Below are positions 35,701-42,997 of a stretch of DNA of 64,000 bases, piece after piece (position 1 is the first letter of the stretch; each line of letters opens with the position of its first letter). This DNA comes from Verrucomicrobiota bacterium JB022 (GTDB lineage: Bacteria > Verrucomicrobiota > Verrucomicrobiia > Opitutales > Oceanipulchritudinaceae). Location of the stretch: NCBI GenBank assembly GCA_030673845.1, contig JAUTCQ010000009.1, forward strand, positions 186,001 through 250,000. The letters are read 5' to 3'. A model generated the notes under the pieces. The model made no database searches. It was not told where the DNA came from and saw only the letters and a program-made list of their open reading frames with translations. The position numbers and the translations under genes are program-made.

Positions 35701-37344
35701 TTCCCGCAGCGAGTCGATCGCGGGGTTCGTCACCTGGGCGAAGAGCTGCTTGAAGTATTGGTAGACCAGCTTCGGGCGGCGGCTCATCACGGCGAGCGGC
35801 GAGTCTTCGCCCATCGCGCCGATGGGCTCCTTGCCGTGCTCCATGATGGGCTTGATGAGGATGTTTTCCTCATCGAGGTCGTAGCCGTGGGCGACGCGCA
35901 GGGCGGTAATGGCCTCATCGTCGACGCTGCTGGTCTCGTAGTCGGCCGTTTTTTCGGCGACTTCGTGCAGGTTGCGCACGTTGTTCTCGCACCAGCTGGT
36001 GTAATCGAAGCTGTCGCCGAGGCGTGCCTTGATCTCGTCGTCTTCGAGGATGACGTGTTCCTGCAGGTCGAGCGCGATCATGCGGCCCGGCCCAAGGCGG
36101 CCGGATTGCACCACGGGGGTGTCCCACTTGGGGATGAGGCCGACTTCGGAGGCGAGAATGACGGTGCCGTCTTCAAAGACCTTGTAGCGCGCGGGGCGCA
36201 GGCCGTTGCGGTCGAGGGTGGCGCCCACGTAGCGGCCGTCGGAGAAGACGATCGCGGCGGGGCCGTCCCACGGCTCCATCATGACGGCGTGGTACTTGTA
36301 AAAGTTGCGGACCTTCTTGGGCAGCTCGGGATTTTCCTCCCAGGCGCAGGGCATCATGATAGCGGCGCTTTCGATGGCCGGGCGGCCACCTACCGTCATC
36401 AACTGGAGGCAGTTGTCGAAGCTGGCGCTGTCCGACATGTCTTCCTGGACCATCGGGACGAGGTCGGGGAAGCGATCACCCCATACGCCGCGGGCGTTGG
36501 AGTACTCGCGGGCGCGCATGTTGTTCCGATTGCCGCGGATGGTGTTGATTTCACCATTGTGCGCGAGCATGCGGAAGGGCTGCGCCTTCGCCCAGTCGGG
36601 GAAGGTATTGGTGGCAAAGCGCTGGTGGAAGATGGCGAAGGTCGAAACAAACTTCGGGCTCTTCAGGTCGAGGAAGAACTTGCGGACCTGCGGGGCGTTG
36701 AAGAGGCCCTTGTAGGTGATGCTGAGGTGCGAGAAGCTGACGACGTAAAAGTCGGTAATCTTCTCTTCACCGGCCAGGCGGGTGCAATACTTCTGCGCGA
36801 GCAGGAGGCTGCGCTCGAACTCGTCGGCCTTTTGGCCTTTGGCGCGTTCGACGAGCACCTGGAGAATCTCCGGGCGGGTCGTCTCGGCCTTGCGTCCGAG
36901 GGAGCTGTTGTCGATGGGCACTTCCCGCCAGCAAAGGAACTTGATCCCTTCCCGGTTGATCGCCGCCTCGATGATCTCCTTGCAACGGTTGATCACCTTC
37001 TTGCTGCCGCGGGGCAGGAAGAACATGCCGGCACCCAGATCTTCTTTCTTCGGCGCCTTGATGCCTTGTTCGGCGAGATGATCAAAGAAGATCTCGTATG
37101 GAAGCTGGGTGAGGATACCGGCTCCGTCGCCCGTTACGGCGTCGGCGTCGATGGCCCCACGGTGGGCGAGGTTGCACAGACCGGTGATGGCCCCGTCGAT
37201 GATCTCATAGCTGGCTTTGCCATGAAGATTTGCGATAAAGCCCACCCCGCAGGCATCGTGTTCCTGCGCGGGATCGTAGAGCCCCTGCGCTGCGGGCCGC
37301 AGCGCGCGGTGGTTAACGGTCGTGCAGTGATTAGGCGCGGACAT
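32743..37344 (-). CDS. gltB: Glutamate synthase large subunit
   Basis: The 1533-residue enzyme makes two glutamates from glutamine and 2-oxoglutarate. After a short propeptide the glutaminase nucleophile is Cys32 in H-D-A-C-G-V-G-F-I-A-N. An FMN domain (E-G-G-E-D-P-V-R-F, then A-S-S-G-V-G-T-I-A-A-G-V-A-K-A) is followed by the 3Fe-4S Cys cluster A-M-F-R-V-C-H-L-N-T-C-P-V-G and a C-terminal beta-helix. The ATG at 37344 (M-S-A-P-N-H-C) gives a short propeptide; a longer frame to 37383 adds 13 residues. No NADPH-binding gltD subunit is near, so the electron donor could be ferredoxin, a distant GltD or the neighbouring flavoprotein. A palindrome lies 57 bases upstream of the start. Confidence 0.96.
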   Translation of the reverse strand: MSAPNHCTTVNHRALRPAAQGLYDPAQEHDACGVGFIANLHGKASYEIIDGAITGLCNLAHRGAIDADAVTGDGAGILTQLPYEIFFDHLAEQGIKAPKKEDLGAGMFFLPRGSKKVINRCKEIIEAAINREGIKFLCWREVPIDNSSLGRKAETTRPEILQVLVERAKGQKADEFERSLLLAQKYCTRLAGEEKITDFYVVSFSHLSITYKGLFNAPQVRKFFLDLKSPKFVSTFAIFHQRFATNTFPDWAKAQPFRMLAHNGEINTIRGNRNNMRAREYSNARGVWGDRFPDLVPMVQEDMSDSASFDNCLQLMTVGGRPAIESAAIMMPCAWEENPELPKKVRNFYKYHAVMMEPWDGPAAIVFSDGRYVGATLDRNGLRPARYKVFEDGTVILASEVGLIPKWDTPVVQSGRLGPGRMIALDLQEHVILEDDEIKARLGDSFDYTSWCENNVRNLHEVAEKTADYETSSVDDEAITALRVAHGYDLDEENILIKPIMEHGKEPIGAMGEDSPLAVMSRRPKLVYQYFKQLFAQVTNPAIDSLRERTVMSLKMHLGGRMGLFETRVKDHHFLALESPVLLDHEFREIGKTDFLKGKVLTVDATFPVTEGPQGLEPALEKLRAEVRQALEKKPYRIIVISDRKVSKDVAGIPMLLAVGAVHSELVQMGRRIDCDIVAETGDVRDVHQVATVLGYGANAVYPYLVYDIIRKLLREAKEDEGISKVNAEKALHNYRHAIDAGLLKIMSKMGISTLFSYQGAKIFEAIGLSSEVIDANFTGTPSPIEGIGYEQLALEVLRRHQNAFPMDRPAELWNEGWLWPVKKGPGEYHAWSSKVISGMNNMIRKNGEYASYLTWQEASDNHPPVTIKDLLRFKYPAAKAKKSVPLDEVESVEDIRRRFTTAAMSLGALSPEMHETLAIAMNRIGGKSNSGEGGEDPVRFHPYENGDSANSAIKQVASGRFGVSAEYLANAKEIEIKVAQGAKPGEGGQLMGWKVSPLIARLRFSVPGVTLISPPPHHDIYSIEDLAQLIFDLKEVNPRAKVCVKLVASSGVGTIAAGVAKAYADVILISGHDGGTGASPISSIKHAGSAWEIGLAEAHQVLMLNDLRSRVTLRTDGGMKTGRDIVTAALLGAEEYNFGTAALIAGGCAMFRVCHLNTCPVGVATQRDDLRAKFRGKPEYIVNYFNAVSQDVRMIMSKLGFRTMDEMIGRTDMLEQINDPRNPKSDFLDFSRLLYAVDPTWEQPRIHTRARNERIGNQGTLDDSILQDAKETVTHRKPSFSQKYKVVNVDRNVGTKISGEVAYLHGNHGLEPGTINLELRGSAGQSLGCFLVQGIRIKLIGDTNDYVGKGMNGGEIILRPKDDVKYAWHENTIAGNTCLYGATGGYLFAAGQVGMRFAVRNSGATAVVEGVGDHACEYMTRGTIVVLGETGRNFGAGMSGGVAFVYDPDNKLQPNLNPDMVSLERLDDNTEIVALRKLIELHRKLTGSPRAAEILANWEKSLGYFQRVTPQTAPDVARAVFAFDSQLQSIQV

Positions 37345-37400
37345 AAGGAAGGAGGGTTGTAGGAACAAGACCTGCAAAGGCAAGGTCAGAATGTTACCAT

Positions 37401-37420
37401 CGGGTAAAAACCATTACCCG
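37401..37420. promoter_or_regulatory. Palindrome upstream of gltB, candidate operator
   Basis: CGGGTAA and TTACCCG are perfect arms around AAACCA. A further half-site TTACC begins at 37394, so three copies of the same half-site lie within 27 bases. It lies 57-76 bases upstream of the gltB start. Confidence 0.45.
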
Positions 37421-37517
37421 GACACAGATGCCCCGGCGAGGAAGCCCCGCCAGGGCTGGACAAATGGGAGGAGGAACGCACCCGAGGTGCGGACGAGTCA
37501 AGAACGATGCGATGCCG

Positions 37518-37853
37518 CTAGAAGAAGCGGATCGCCTGCGAACGCTGGCGAGCGTGCTCTTCGTCGGAGCAGGCCGCGTTGGTCGGCACGTCCGGCTGCA
37601 CGTCGTTCTGCTTCACCAGCTCGTTGGCGAGCATGTATTGCTCAACTTCTTCGCCCGAGATGTCGGCCAGCATCACGCCGTCGATCACCACGCAGGGAGA
37701 AAGGGGCTGGCCGGAGAGGCGGACCATTTCCTCGTAGTTGCGCGGATCGTTGATGATGTCTTTATCCGTGTACTCCAGTTGGTACTTGCGAAAAATAGCG
37801 CGGACGCCGTTGCTCCACCCGCAGGTAGGTTTCAAGTATGCGACGATTTCCAT
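37518..37853 (-). CDS. Glutaredoxin-like protein with a C-x-x-S site
   Basis: The 111-residue product opens M-E-I-V-A-Y-L-K-P-T-C-G-W-S-N-G-V-R, a thioredoxin-fold start with C-G-W-S where glutaredoxins have C-P-Y-C. Only one active-site Cys (Cys11) is present, as in monothiol glutaredoxins that bind Fe-S clusters or reverse glutathionylation. S-P-C-V-V-I-D-G matches the usual cis-Pro neighbourhood, with an extra Cys there. The C-terminal 30 residues are acidic/polar. It is upstream of gltB on the same strand, about 170 bases away, so co-regulation is possible but not shown. Confidence 0.75.
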   Translation of the reverse strand: MEIVAYLKPTCGWSNGVRAIFRKYQLEYTDKDIINDPRNYEEMVRLSGQPLSPCVVIDGVMLADISGEEVEQYMLANELVKQNDVQPDVPTNAACSDEEHARQRSQAIRFF

Positions 37854-37900
37854 GATGCGTTCACCCTCTAAGGTTCTACCGCTATGTCAAGACTGCGCCC

Positions 37901-38848
37901 ATGAGCGCACTGAGATATTTCTTATATTACGTGAATTTACCCGCAATTAAAGCACAAACCGGCCTTTCTGGCAAATCCTCCGCTGCTGGCTACCGGGGGC
38001 GGATCGCCCCTACCCCCACGGGTTTCCTGCATCTGGGGCACGCCCGGACTTTCGGCACTGCCTGGCAGCGGGCGCAGGCGGCGGGGGGCACCCTGCTCTA
38101 CCGGCTGGAGGATCTCGACCAAGCGCGCTGCCGCCCCGAGTTTGCGGCCGCCGCCGTGGAAGACTTGCGCTGGTATGGGCTGGACTGGCAGGAGGGGCCC
38201 GATATGGGCGGGCCGCATGCTTCCTACATCCAGAGCGAGCGGGGTGACTGGCATCGCGAGATCTGGCGGCGTTTGAAGGATGGCGGCCATATCTACCCTT
38301 CCCCTCATTCGCGCCGGGAAGTGCAGGCGGCGCAACAGGCCGCGAGCGCCCCCAACGAGGGGGATGCGCCGGAGCCGATTTTCCCGCCCTCGCTGCGTCC
38401 TCCCCCTGGAACGGGACAAAACAGGACCCATCCGGGTGAGGAGAATTGGCGCTTTCGAGTGCCAGACGGCGAGGGGGTGGGATTTGAGGATGGGCGCCTG
38501 GGGCAAAGTGTTTTTACCGCGGGGGTGGATTTTGGGGATTTCATCGTATGGCGGCGCGATGGCTTTGCCGCCTACGATCTCGCGGTGGTGGCCGACGACC
38601 ACGCGATGGAGATTACCGAAGTGGTGCGGGGCGAGGATCTGTTACTGGCCACGGCCAAACAGCTGCTGCTCTACCGCGCGCTGGGCTGGGAGGCGCCGGC
38701 GTGGTTTCATACTCCACTGGTGCGCGATGCGGAGGGCGTGCGATTGGCCAAACGCCATGCGAGCCTGAGCATCCGCGCTTTGGCGGAGGCGGGCTGGCGC
38801 GCAGAACGGCTTTGGCGGGAATTACCGCCCGGCTTTTTCGTCTCTTGA
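37901..38848 (+). CDS. gluQ: Glutamyl-Q tRNA(Asp) synthetase-like protein
   Basis: The 315-residue product resembles GluQ, which attaches glutamate to queuosine in tRNA(Asp). The class I motif is P-T-P-T-G-F-L-H-L-G-H-A and the later K-M-S-K-S equivalent is R-L-A-K-R-H-A. It lacks the anticodon-binding domain of GluRS, as expected. The usual Cys ligands of the zinc site are missing: where many homologues have Y-x-C-x-C-S-R, this has Y-P-S-P-H-S-R. It may work without zinc. The start is uncertain. The ATG at 37901 is used, but homologues begin near the G-R-I-A-P-T segment, about 30 residues in. Confidence 0.85.
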   Translation: MSALRYFLYYVNLPAIKAQTGLSGKSSAAGYRGRIAPTPTGFLHLGHARTFGTAWQRAQAAGGTLLYRLEDLDQARCRPEFAAAAVEDLRWYGLDWQEGPDMGGPHASYIQSERGDWHREIWRRLKDGGHIYPSPHSRREVQAAQQAASAPNEGDAPEPIFPPSLRPPPGTGQNRTHPGEENWRFRVPDGEGVGFEDGRLGQSVFTAGVDFGDFIVWRRDGFAAYDLAVVADDHAMEITEVVRGEDLLLATAKQLLLYRALGWEAPAWFHTPLVRDAEGVRLAKRHASLSIRALAEAGWRAERLWRELPPGFFVS

Positions 38849-38965
38849 TGCGGATTTCATTGCGTTACCGACCTAAGATACTCAAGATAGGCGACTTTTC
38901 CCCTCGAATTCCGTTTTCATGCTCCCCGTGATCTGCATCATGGTCCCCAAAGTCTCGCTGTCTTC

Positions 38966-40792
38966 ATGACCTGGGAAATCGCTTTCGTCATCTTTCTGCT
39001 CCTCGCCTCCCTGGGCAGCTTCATCTGGGAAAAGATACCGACCGACGTCACCGCGCTGATGGTGTTTGCGGTGCTCCTGCTGGTCGGGCAACTGCCCTTC
39101 GCCCACGCCCTGCCTTCAGTGGGGGATCTGCTGGCCGTCTTCTCCAACCCGGCGCCAGTCACGATCGGAGCCATGTTTATCTTGAGCGCAGCGCTTGAAA
39201 AGGCTGGGGTGATCGACAAGCTGGCGGGCTGGACCGATGGGATGGCGAAGCTGGGCTACCGGGGCGCGCTCGTGGCAATGATCCTGATGGTGGCGACGAT
39301 TTCGGCGTTCATCAACAACACGCCGGTGGTGGTGATCTTCATGCCCGTGGTGCTGGGCTTTGCGCGCAAGATCAAGACGCCGGCCTCGAAGCTCCTGATC
39401 CCGCTTTCCTACGCCTCGATCTTCGGGGGCGTGTGCACGCTGGTGGGTACCAGCACCAACTTGCTGGCCAGCGGCGTGATCACCGCCGCCGGCGAAGAGC
39501 CGCTGGGCATGTTTGAGCTGACGCGGATCGGCGTGCCCTTGCTGGTGATCTGTACGACTTTCCTCGTGGTCTTCGGGCACCGGCTGATCCCTCACCGCGA
39601 GACGTTGACCGCGATGCTTTCGGAGGAGGAGCGCAAGGAGTTCCTGACCGAGGCTTATGTGCGCCCGGGCTCGCGCTTCATCGGGCAGACGGTGCGCGAG
39701 AGCGGCCTGATCAAGGCGCGCCAGATGCGCGTGGTCGAAATCGTGCGCAACGGCATCGCCGTGCGCGGAGACACCAAGGACGTGCCCCTGCTCGCAGGCG
39801 ACCGTCTGGTGATCGCCGCCCGCCCGCAAGGGGTGGCCCACGCCACTACCGTCGAAGGCTTGAACTTCAGCGAAGGCGATGAGGGTCTGGAGACGATCTC
39901 GGCCCACTCGGGTGCGATTGTGGAGGGCGTGATCGGCCCCCGCTCGTCTCTGGCGGGCCATACGATCCGCGAGATCAATTTCCGCCAGCGCTTCCGCATG
40001 GTGGTGCTGGCCCTGCACCGCCGGGGCATGAACCTGCGCGACCAGTTGGAAACCGTGCAACTGGAGCGCGGCGACACCCTTTTGCTGATGGGGACCGATC
40101 AGGCGCGCGAAGCCTTGCGCAACAGCGACGACCTCCTGTTGCTCGACCGCCCTCCGACCCATGCCACCGCCAACCAGAAGCGCAATGCCTGGATCGTCAG
40201 CCTCTCGCTCTTTGCGGTCATCGCGAGCGTCACGCTGGGCTTGATGCCGATTGCGGTGGCCTCGATCGTGGCCGTAGCGGTGGTGTTCCTTACCGGCTGC
40301 CTGCAGCCCAAGGATGGGTATGCCGCCATCGAGTGGAGCATCCTGGCGCTGATCTACGGCATGCTGGGCCTGGGGGCCGCGATGGAGAGCACGGGCGCGA
40401 GCAAGCTGCTGGCCGACTTGATGGTGCAGGTAATCTCTTTTGGGCCCGACCCGGCGTGGCAGCCTTTCATCGCGCTGGCGGTGCTTTATTTCTGCACCAG
40501 CGTGTTGACGGAGGTGCTTTCCAACAACGCAACGGTCGTCTTGATGGCACCCATTGCGTTGAGCCTCGCCCACATTCTGGGGCTCGATCCACGGCCCTTT
40601 ATCATCGCGATCTGCGTGGGCAGCTCGGCCAGCTTTGCCACCCCCATCGGCTACCAGACGAATACTTACGTCTACGGCGTGGGCGGCTACAAGTTTGCGG
40701 ACTTCCTGAAGGTGGGCTTGCCGCTCAACTTCGTCTACTTCATCGCCTCCGTCATCCTGATCCCAATGCTGTGGCCGTTCCAGCCGCGCTGA
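38966..40792 (+). CDS. SLC13/DASS-type permease with two RCK_C domains
   Basis: The 608-residue inner-membrane transporter has two hydrophobic halves separated by a soluble domain. The first half has S-A-F-I-N-N-T-P-V-V-V-I-F-M-P and V-G-T-S-T-N-L-L-A-S-G-V. The central part (about 215-375) holds two TrkA-C (RCK_C) repeats: S-R-F-I-G-Q-T-V-R-E-S-G-L and R-S-S-L-A-G-H-T-I-R-E-I-N-F. The second half has L-S-N-N-A-T-V-V-L-M-A-P and T-P-I-G-Y-Q-T-N-T-Y-V-Y-G. Such proteins move dicarboxylates, sulfate or other anions with sodium. The substrate is not readable here. Confidence 0.9.
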   Translation: MTWEIAFVIFLLLASLGSFIWEKIPTDVTALMVFAVLLLVGQLPFAHALPSVGDLLAVFSNPAPVTIGAMFILSAALEKAGVIDKLAGWTDGMAKLGYRGALVAMILMVATISAFINNTPVVVIFMPVVLGFARKIKTPASKLLIPLSYASIFGGVCTLVGTSTNLLASGVITAAGEEPLGMFELTRIGVPLLVICTTFLVVFGHRLIPHRETLTAMLSEEERKEFLTEAYVRPGSRFIGQTVRESGLIKARQMRVVEIVRNGIAVRGDTKDVPLLAGDRLVIAARPQGVAHATTVEGLNFSEGDEGLETISAHSGAIVEGVIGPRSSLAGHTIREINFRQRFRMVVLALHRRGMNLRDQLETVQLERGDTLLLMGTDQAREALRNSDDLLLLDRPPTHATANQKRNAWIVSLSLFAVIASVTLGLMPIAVASIVAVAVVFLTGCLQPKDGYAAIEWSILALIYGMLGLGAAMESTGASKLLADLMVQVISFGPDPAWQPFIALAVLYFCTSVLTEVLSNNATVVLMAPIALSLAHILGLDPRPFIIAICVGSSASFATPIGYQTNTYVYGVGGYKFADFLKVGLPLNFVYFIASVILIPMLWPFQPR

Positions 40793-40814
40793 GGGGCGAA
40801 GAAGCCTGGCCGAC

Positions 40815-41228
40815 CTAGATGTAATACATCTCTTCGTTGGCAGAGCGCATCATGTCTTCGACCGAGTAGGCCCGCGTCTGCTGCTCCAGCTCTTTGACGA
40901 CTTCGGCCCAGATGCGGTGGACATTGGCGGCGCTGGCGCCTTCGCTGCTGGTGGAAAAGCCGAGCAACTCTCCTTCGACCGCGCAGACGATGTCGTAGAG
41001 CGAAATTTCGCGAGGCGCGCGTGCGAGGGCATAGCCGCCCTGCTTGCCGCGCTTGCTCACAATCAGGCCGGCGTTGCGCAGCTCGTTCAGGATCTGGACG
41101 AGGTAGTTTTGCGGGATGTGCTCCGCTTGCGCCAGGTCTTCGATGTGCGGCAACTCCGCTTGCCCGAAAGCTTGCCCGAGCTGGGCGAGGACTTGGCAGG
41201 CGTAACCGACTTTGAGCGAGAGTTTCAT
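40815..41228 (-). CDS. Rrf2 family transcriptional regulator
   Basis: The 137-residue winged-helix protein has M-K-L-S-L-K-V-G-Y-A-C-Q-V-L-A-Q-L, then I-P-Q-N-Y-L-V-Q-I-L-N-E-L-R-N-A-G and S-K-R-G-K-Q-G-G-Y-A-L-A-R, as in Rrf2/IscR/CymR repressors. The three Cys that bind an Fe-S cluster in IscR or NsrR are absent from the usual region (only D-I-V-C is there), so it probably senses something else, as CymR does. It is convergent with the SLC13-type permease and divergent from the TPR gene. Its target is unknown. Confidence 0.88.
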   Translation of the reverse strand: MKLSLKVGYACQVLAQLGQAFGQAELPHIEDLAQAEHIPQNYLVQILNELRNAGLIVSKRGKQGGYALARAPREISLYDIVCAVEGELLGFSTSSEGASAANVHRIWAEVVKELEQQTRAYSVEDMMRSANEEMYYI

Positions 41229-41341
41229 ACCAGAAGGGCTACCAGAACTTTATCTTGGGCCGCAAACCCAAAAAACAACAGATAGTCGCCCCGCAGCTTT
41301 GCATTGCCTGCCTACGGGGATGTGCTAAGGTAGCGGTACCA

Positions 41342-41704
41342 ATGGCGGAGAATCTGCAGTTTGAAATCGCGTTTTGCGAGAGCGTGCTCCGGCAACTGCC
41401 GCAGGACGCCGACATTATGGAGATGCTCGCGGGCTATTACACCCGGGCGGGCCGGATCGACGACGGCTTGCAGATGGACGAGCGGCTGGTGGAGCTGTGC
41501 CCGGGCAACGCTACCCACCACTACAACCTGGCCTGCAGCCTCGCACTGGCGGGCCGGAAAGACGCCGCCGTGGAGCGGCTGCGCGTAGCCCTGCAAAAGG
41601 GCTACAGCGATTACGAATGGATGCTGCGGGATGAGGACTTGCAGGGGTTGAAAGGTTTCCCGCCTTTCATCAATCTGCTGGCGGAATTCGAAATCCGCCG
41701 CTAG
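41342..41704 (+). CDS. Small TPR-repeat protein
   Basis: The 120-residue product starts M-A-E-N-L-Q-F-E-I-A-F. TPR-like helix pairs are visible (A-D-I-M-E-M-L-A-G-Y-Y-T-R-A-G-R-I-D-D-G, then H-H-Y-N-L-A-C-S-L-A-L-A-G-R). A C-terminal G-Y-S-D-Y-E-W-M-L-R-D-E-D-L is the ending seen in several small TPR proteins of this kind. It has no signal peptide, so it is probably a cytoplasmic scaffold. It is divergent from the Rrf2 gene and 47 bases upstream of the M23 peptidase gene. Confidence 0.7.
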   Translation: MAENLQFEIAFCESVLRQLPQDADIMEMLAGYYTRAGRIDDGLQMDERLVELCPGNATHHYNLACSLALAGRKDAAVERLRVALQKGYSDYEWMLRDEDLQGLKGFPPFINLLAEFEIRR

Positions 41705-41751
41705 GTGCCCTACTCTTGGCCGCTCCCATCGTGATCACCCATCTGATTTAA

Positions 41752-42756
41752 ATGCGCAAACTTTCGCTCTCCGCCGCTCTCCTCCTTTTTAATCTCCGCC
41801 TCGCTGCGCTGCCCCTCGCCTGGCCCATCGGCGGCCCCTCTATCATTCAGGGCGATCAGCTGGAAGCCTGGGCGCAGGCCACCGCCACGGGCGATCCCAA
41901 TTCAGCCCTATTTGGCTGCGTACGCAACAGCGGCCATCGCTTCCACGAGGCCATCGACATTGCGGCTACCCAATGGGACAACCGCCGCGAGGCCACCGAC
42001 CCCGTCAAGGCCGTGATGAGGGGCAAGGTCGTCCACATCAGCCCGATCGCAGGCCACAGCTCCTACGGGCGCTACGTGGTGGTCGAGCACCCCGACCTTT
42101 CGCCCGCGCTCTACACCCTTTACGCGCACCTCCGCTCGATCGAAGACGGCCTGCAAGTGGGCCAGCAGGTCGAGCTGGGCGACACTTTGGGCGTGCTCGG
42201 GCGCAGCGCCACCTACAGTATTCCGCGCGAGCGCGCCCACGTGCACCTGGAGATCGGTGTGCGCCTGTCGGACAACTTTCAGGCGTGGTACGACCGCCAG
42301 CCCTTCGGCTCCAAAAACGAGCACGGGATCTGGAACGGCATGAATCTGGTGGGGCTCGATCCGCAGGACTTCTACCAACACTTCAAAGGCGAGGTGACGG
42401 ACCTGAAGGCCTATTTGGGCAGCCTGCCTCCGGCGGCCATCCTGCAGCTCCGCACCAACAAGGTGCCCGACTTGGTCAAGCGCTACCCGGCGCTGCTGGA
42501 AGGCTCGGTGCCCTCGCAGGTGCTGGGCTGGGAAGTCACGCTCACGGGTTACGGATTTCCGCTCAACCTCCGCCCACTGCAGGCTGCCGAGGCCGAATCG
42601 CTGGGCGAATTGGGCACCGTGAAGGTCGTGGCCGTGAATCCGGACGAGCTCGACAAGTTTGGCTGCCGCGATCTGGTGAAATGGAATGGCACCACTGCAA
42701 ATGTGAACCAGGATGGCAGTGAATGGCTGGCCCTGATCTTCAATTTGCGGGACTGA
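41752..42756 (+). CDS. M23 (LytM) family metallopeptidase, secreted
   Basis: The 334-residue product has a signal peptide (M-R-K-L-S-L-S-A-A-L-L-L-F). The LytM domain is at about 55-175: H-R-F-H-E-A-I-D-I-A carries the H-x-x-x-D zinc pair, and R-A-H-V-H-L-E-I-G the H-x-H. These enzymes cut peptidoglycan cross-bridges or act as inactive amidase activators; all zinc ligands look present, so activity is likely. The C-terminal 140 residues have no recognised domain. The leader has no purine ribosome site. Confidence 0.85.
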   Translation: MRKLSLSAALLLFNLRLAALPLAWPIGGPSIIQGDQLEAWAQATATGDPNSALFGCVRNSGHRFHEAIDIAATQWDNRREATDPVKAVMRGKVVHISPIAGHSSYGRYVVVEHPDLSPALYTLYAHLRSIEDGLQVGQQVELGDTLGVLGRSATYSIPRERAHVHLEIGVRLSDNFQAWYDRQPFGSKNEHGIWNGMNLVGLDPQDFYQHFKGEVTDLKAYLGSLPPAAILQLRTNKVPDLVKRYPALLEGSVPSQVLGWEVTLTGYGFPLNLRPLQAAEAESLGELGTVKVVAVNPDELDKFGCRDLVKWNGTTANVNQDGSEWLALIFNLRD

Positions 42757-42823
42757 TTTTCCTGCCGCAGCTGCAGCTAGCTGCTACCGTTCAAGTGTTT
42801 ACAGATCTTTAATTGCAAAACGC

Positions 42824-42846
42824 CATCTAGGGCACACCCCTAGATG
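42824..42846. promoter_or_regulatory. 9-5-9 palindrome between the M23 and PRC/BON genes
   Basis: CATCTAGGG and CCCTAGATG are perfect inverted arms around CACAC, about 150 bases before the start at 42998. No T-run follows on the plus strand, so an operator is more likely than a terminator. The sites at 8088, 12982 and 37401 have other sequences. Confidence 0.45.
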
Positions 42847-42997
42847 CAAAAAGCAGCCCCAGGATCGAAAGGTATTTTTTGCGGAGAGGGGTTCCGAAGC
42901 GATAAATCCCGAGATTCCAAGGGCTTAGAGCAAGCGGCGCACAAAGTTGGCATGGCTTATGTTATATAAAGGGGCAAACCTTAACGCCTCAACAGCC

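Noticed and set aside
30445-37362. A plus-strand open frame of about 2305 codons opposite gltB and the flavoprotein gene
   Set aside because: It is exactly antisense to two clear genes. Its product is rich in His, Val, Gly, Asp and Ala as expected from the complement of high-GC codons, and no domain is visible.
37477-37491. Short CGCACC/GGTGCG hairpin after the glutaredoxin-like gene
   Set aside because: The stem is only six bases with no T-run on either side, so it does not support a terminator call.
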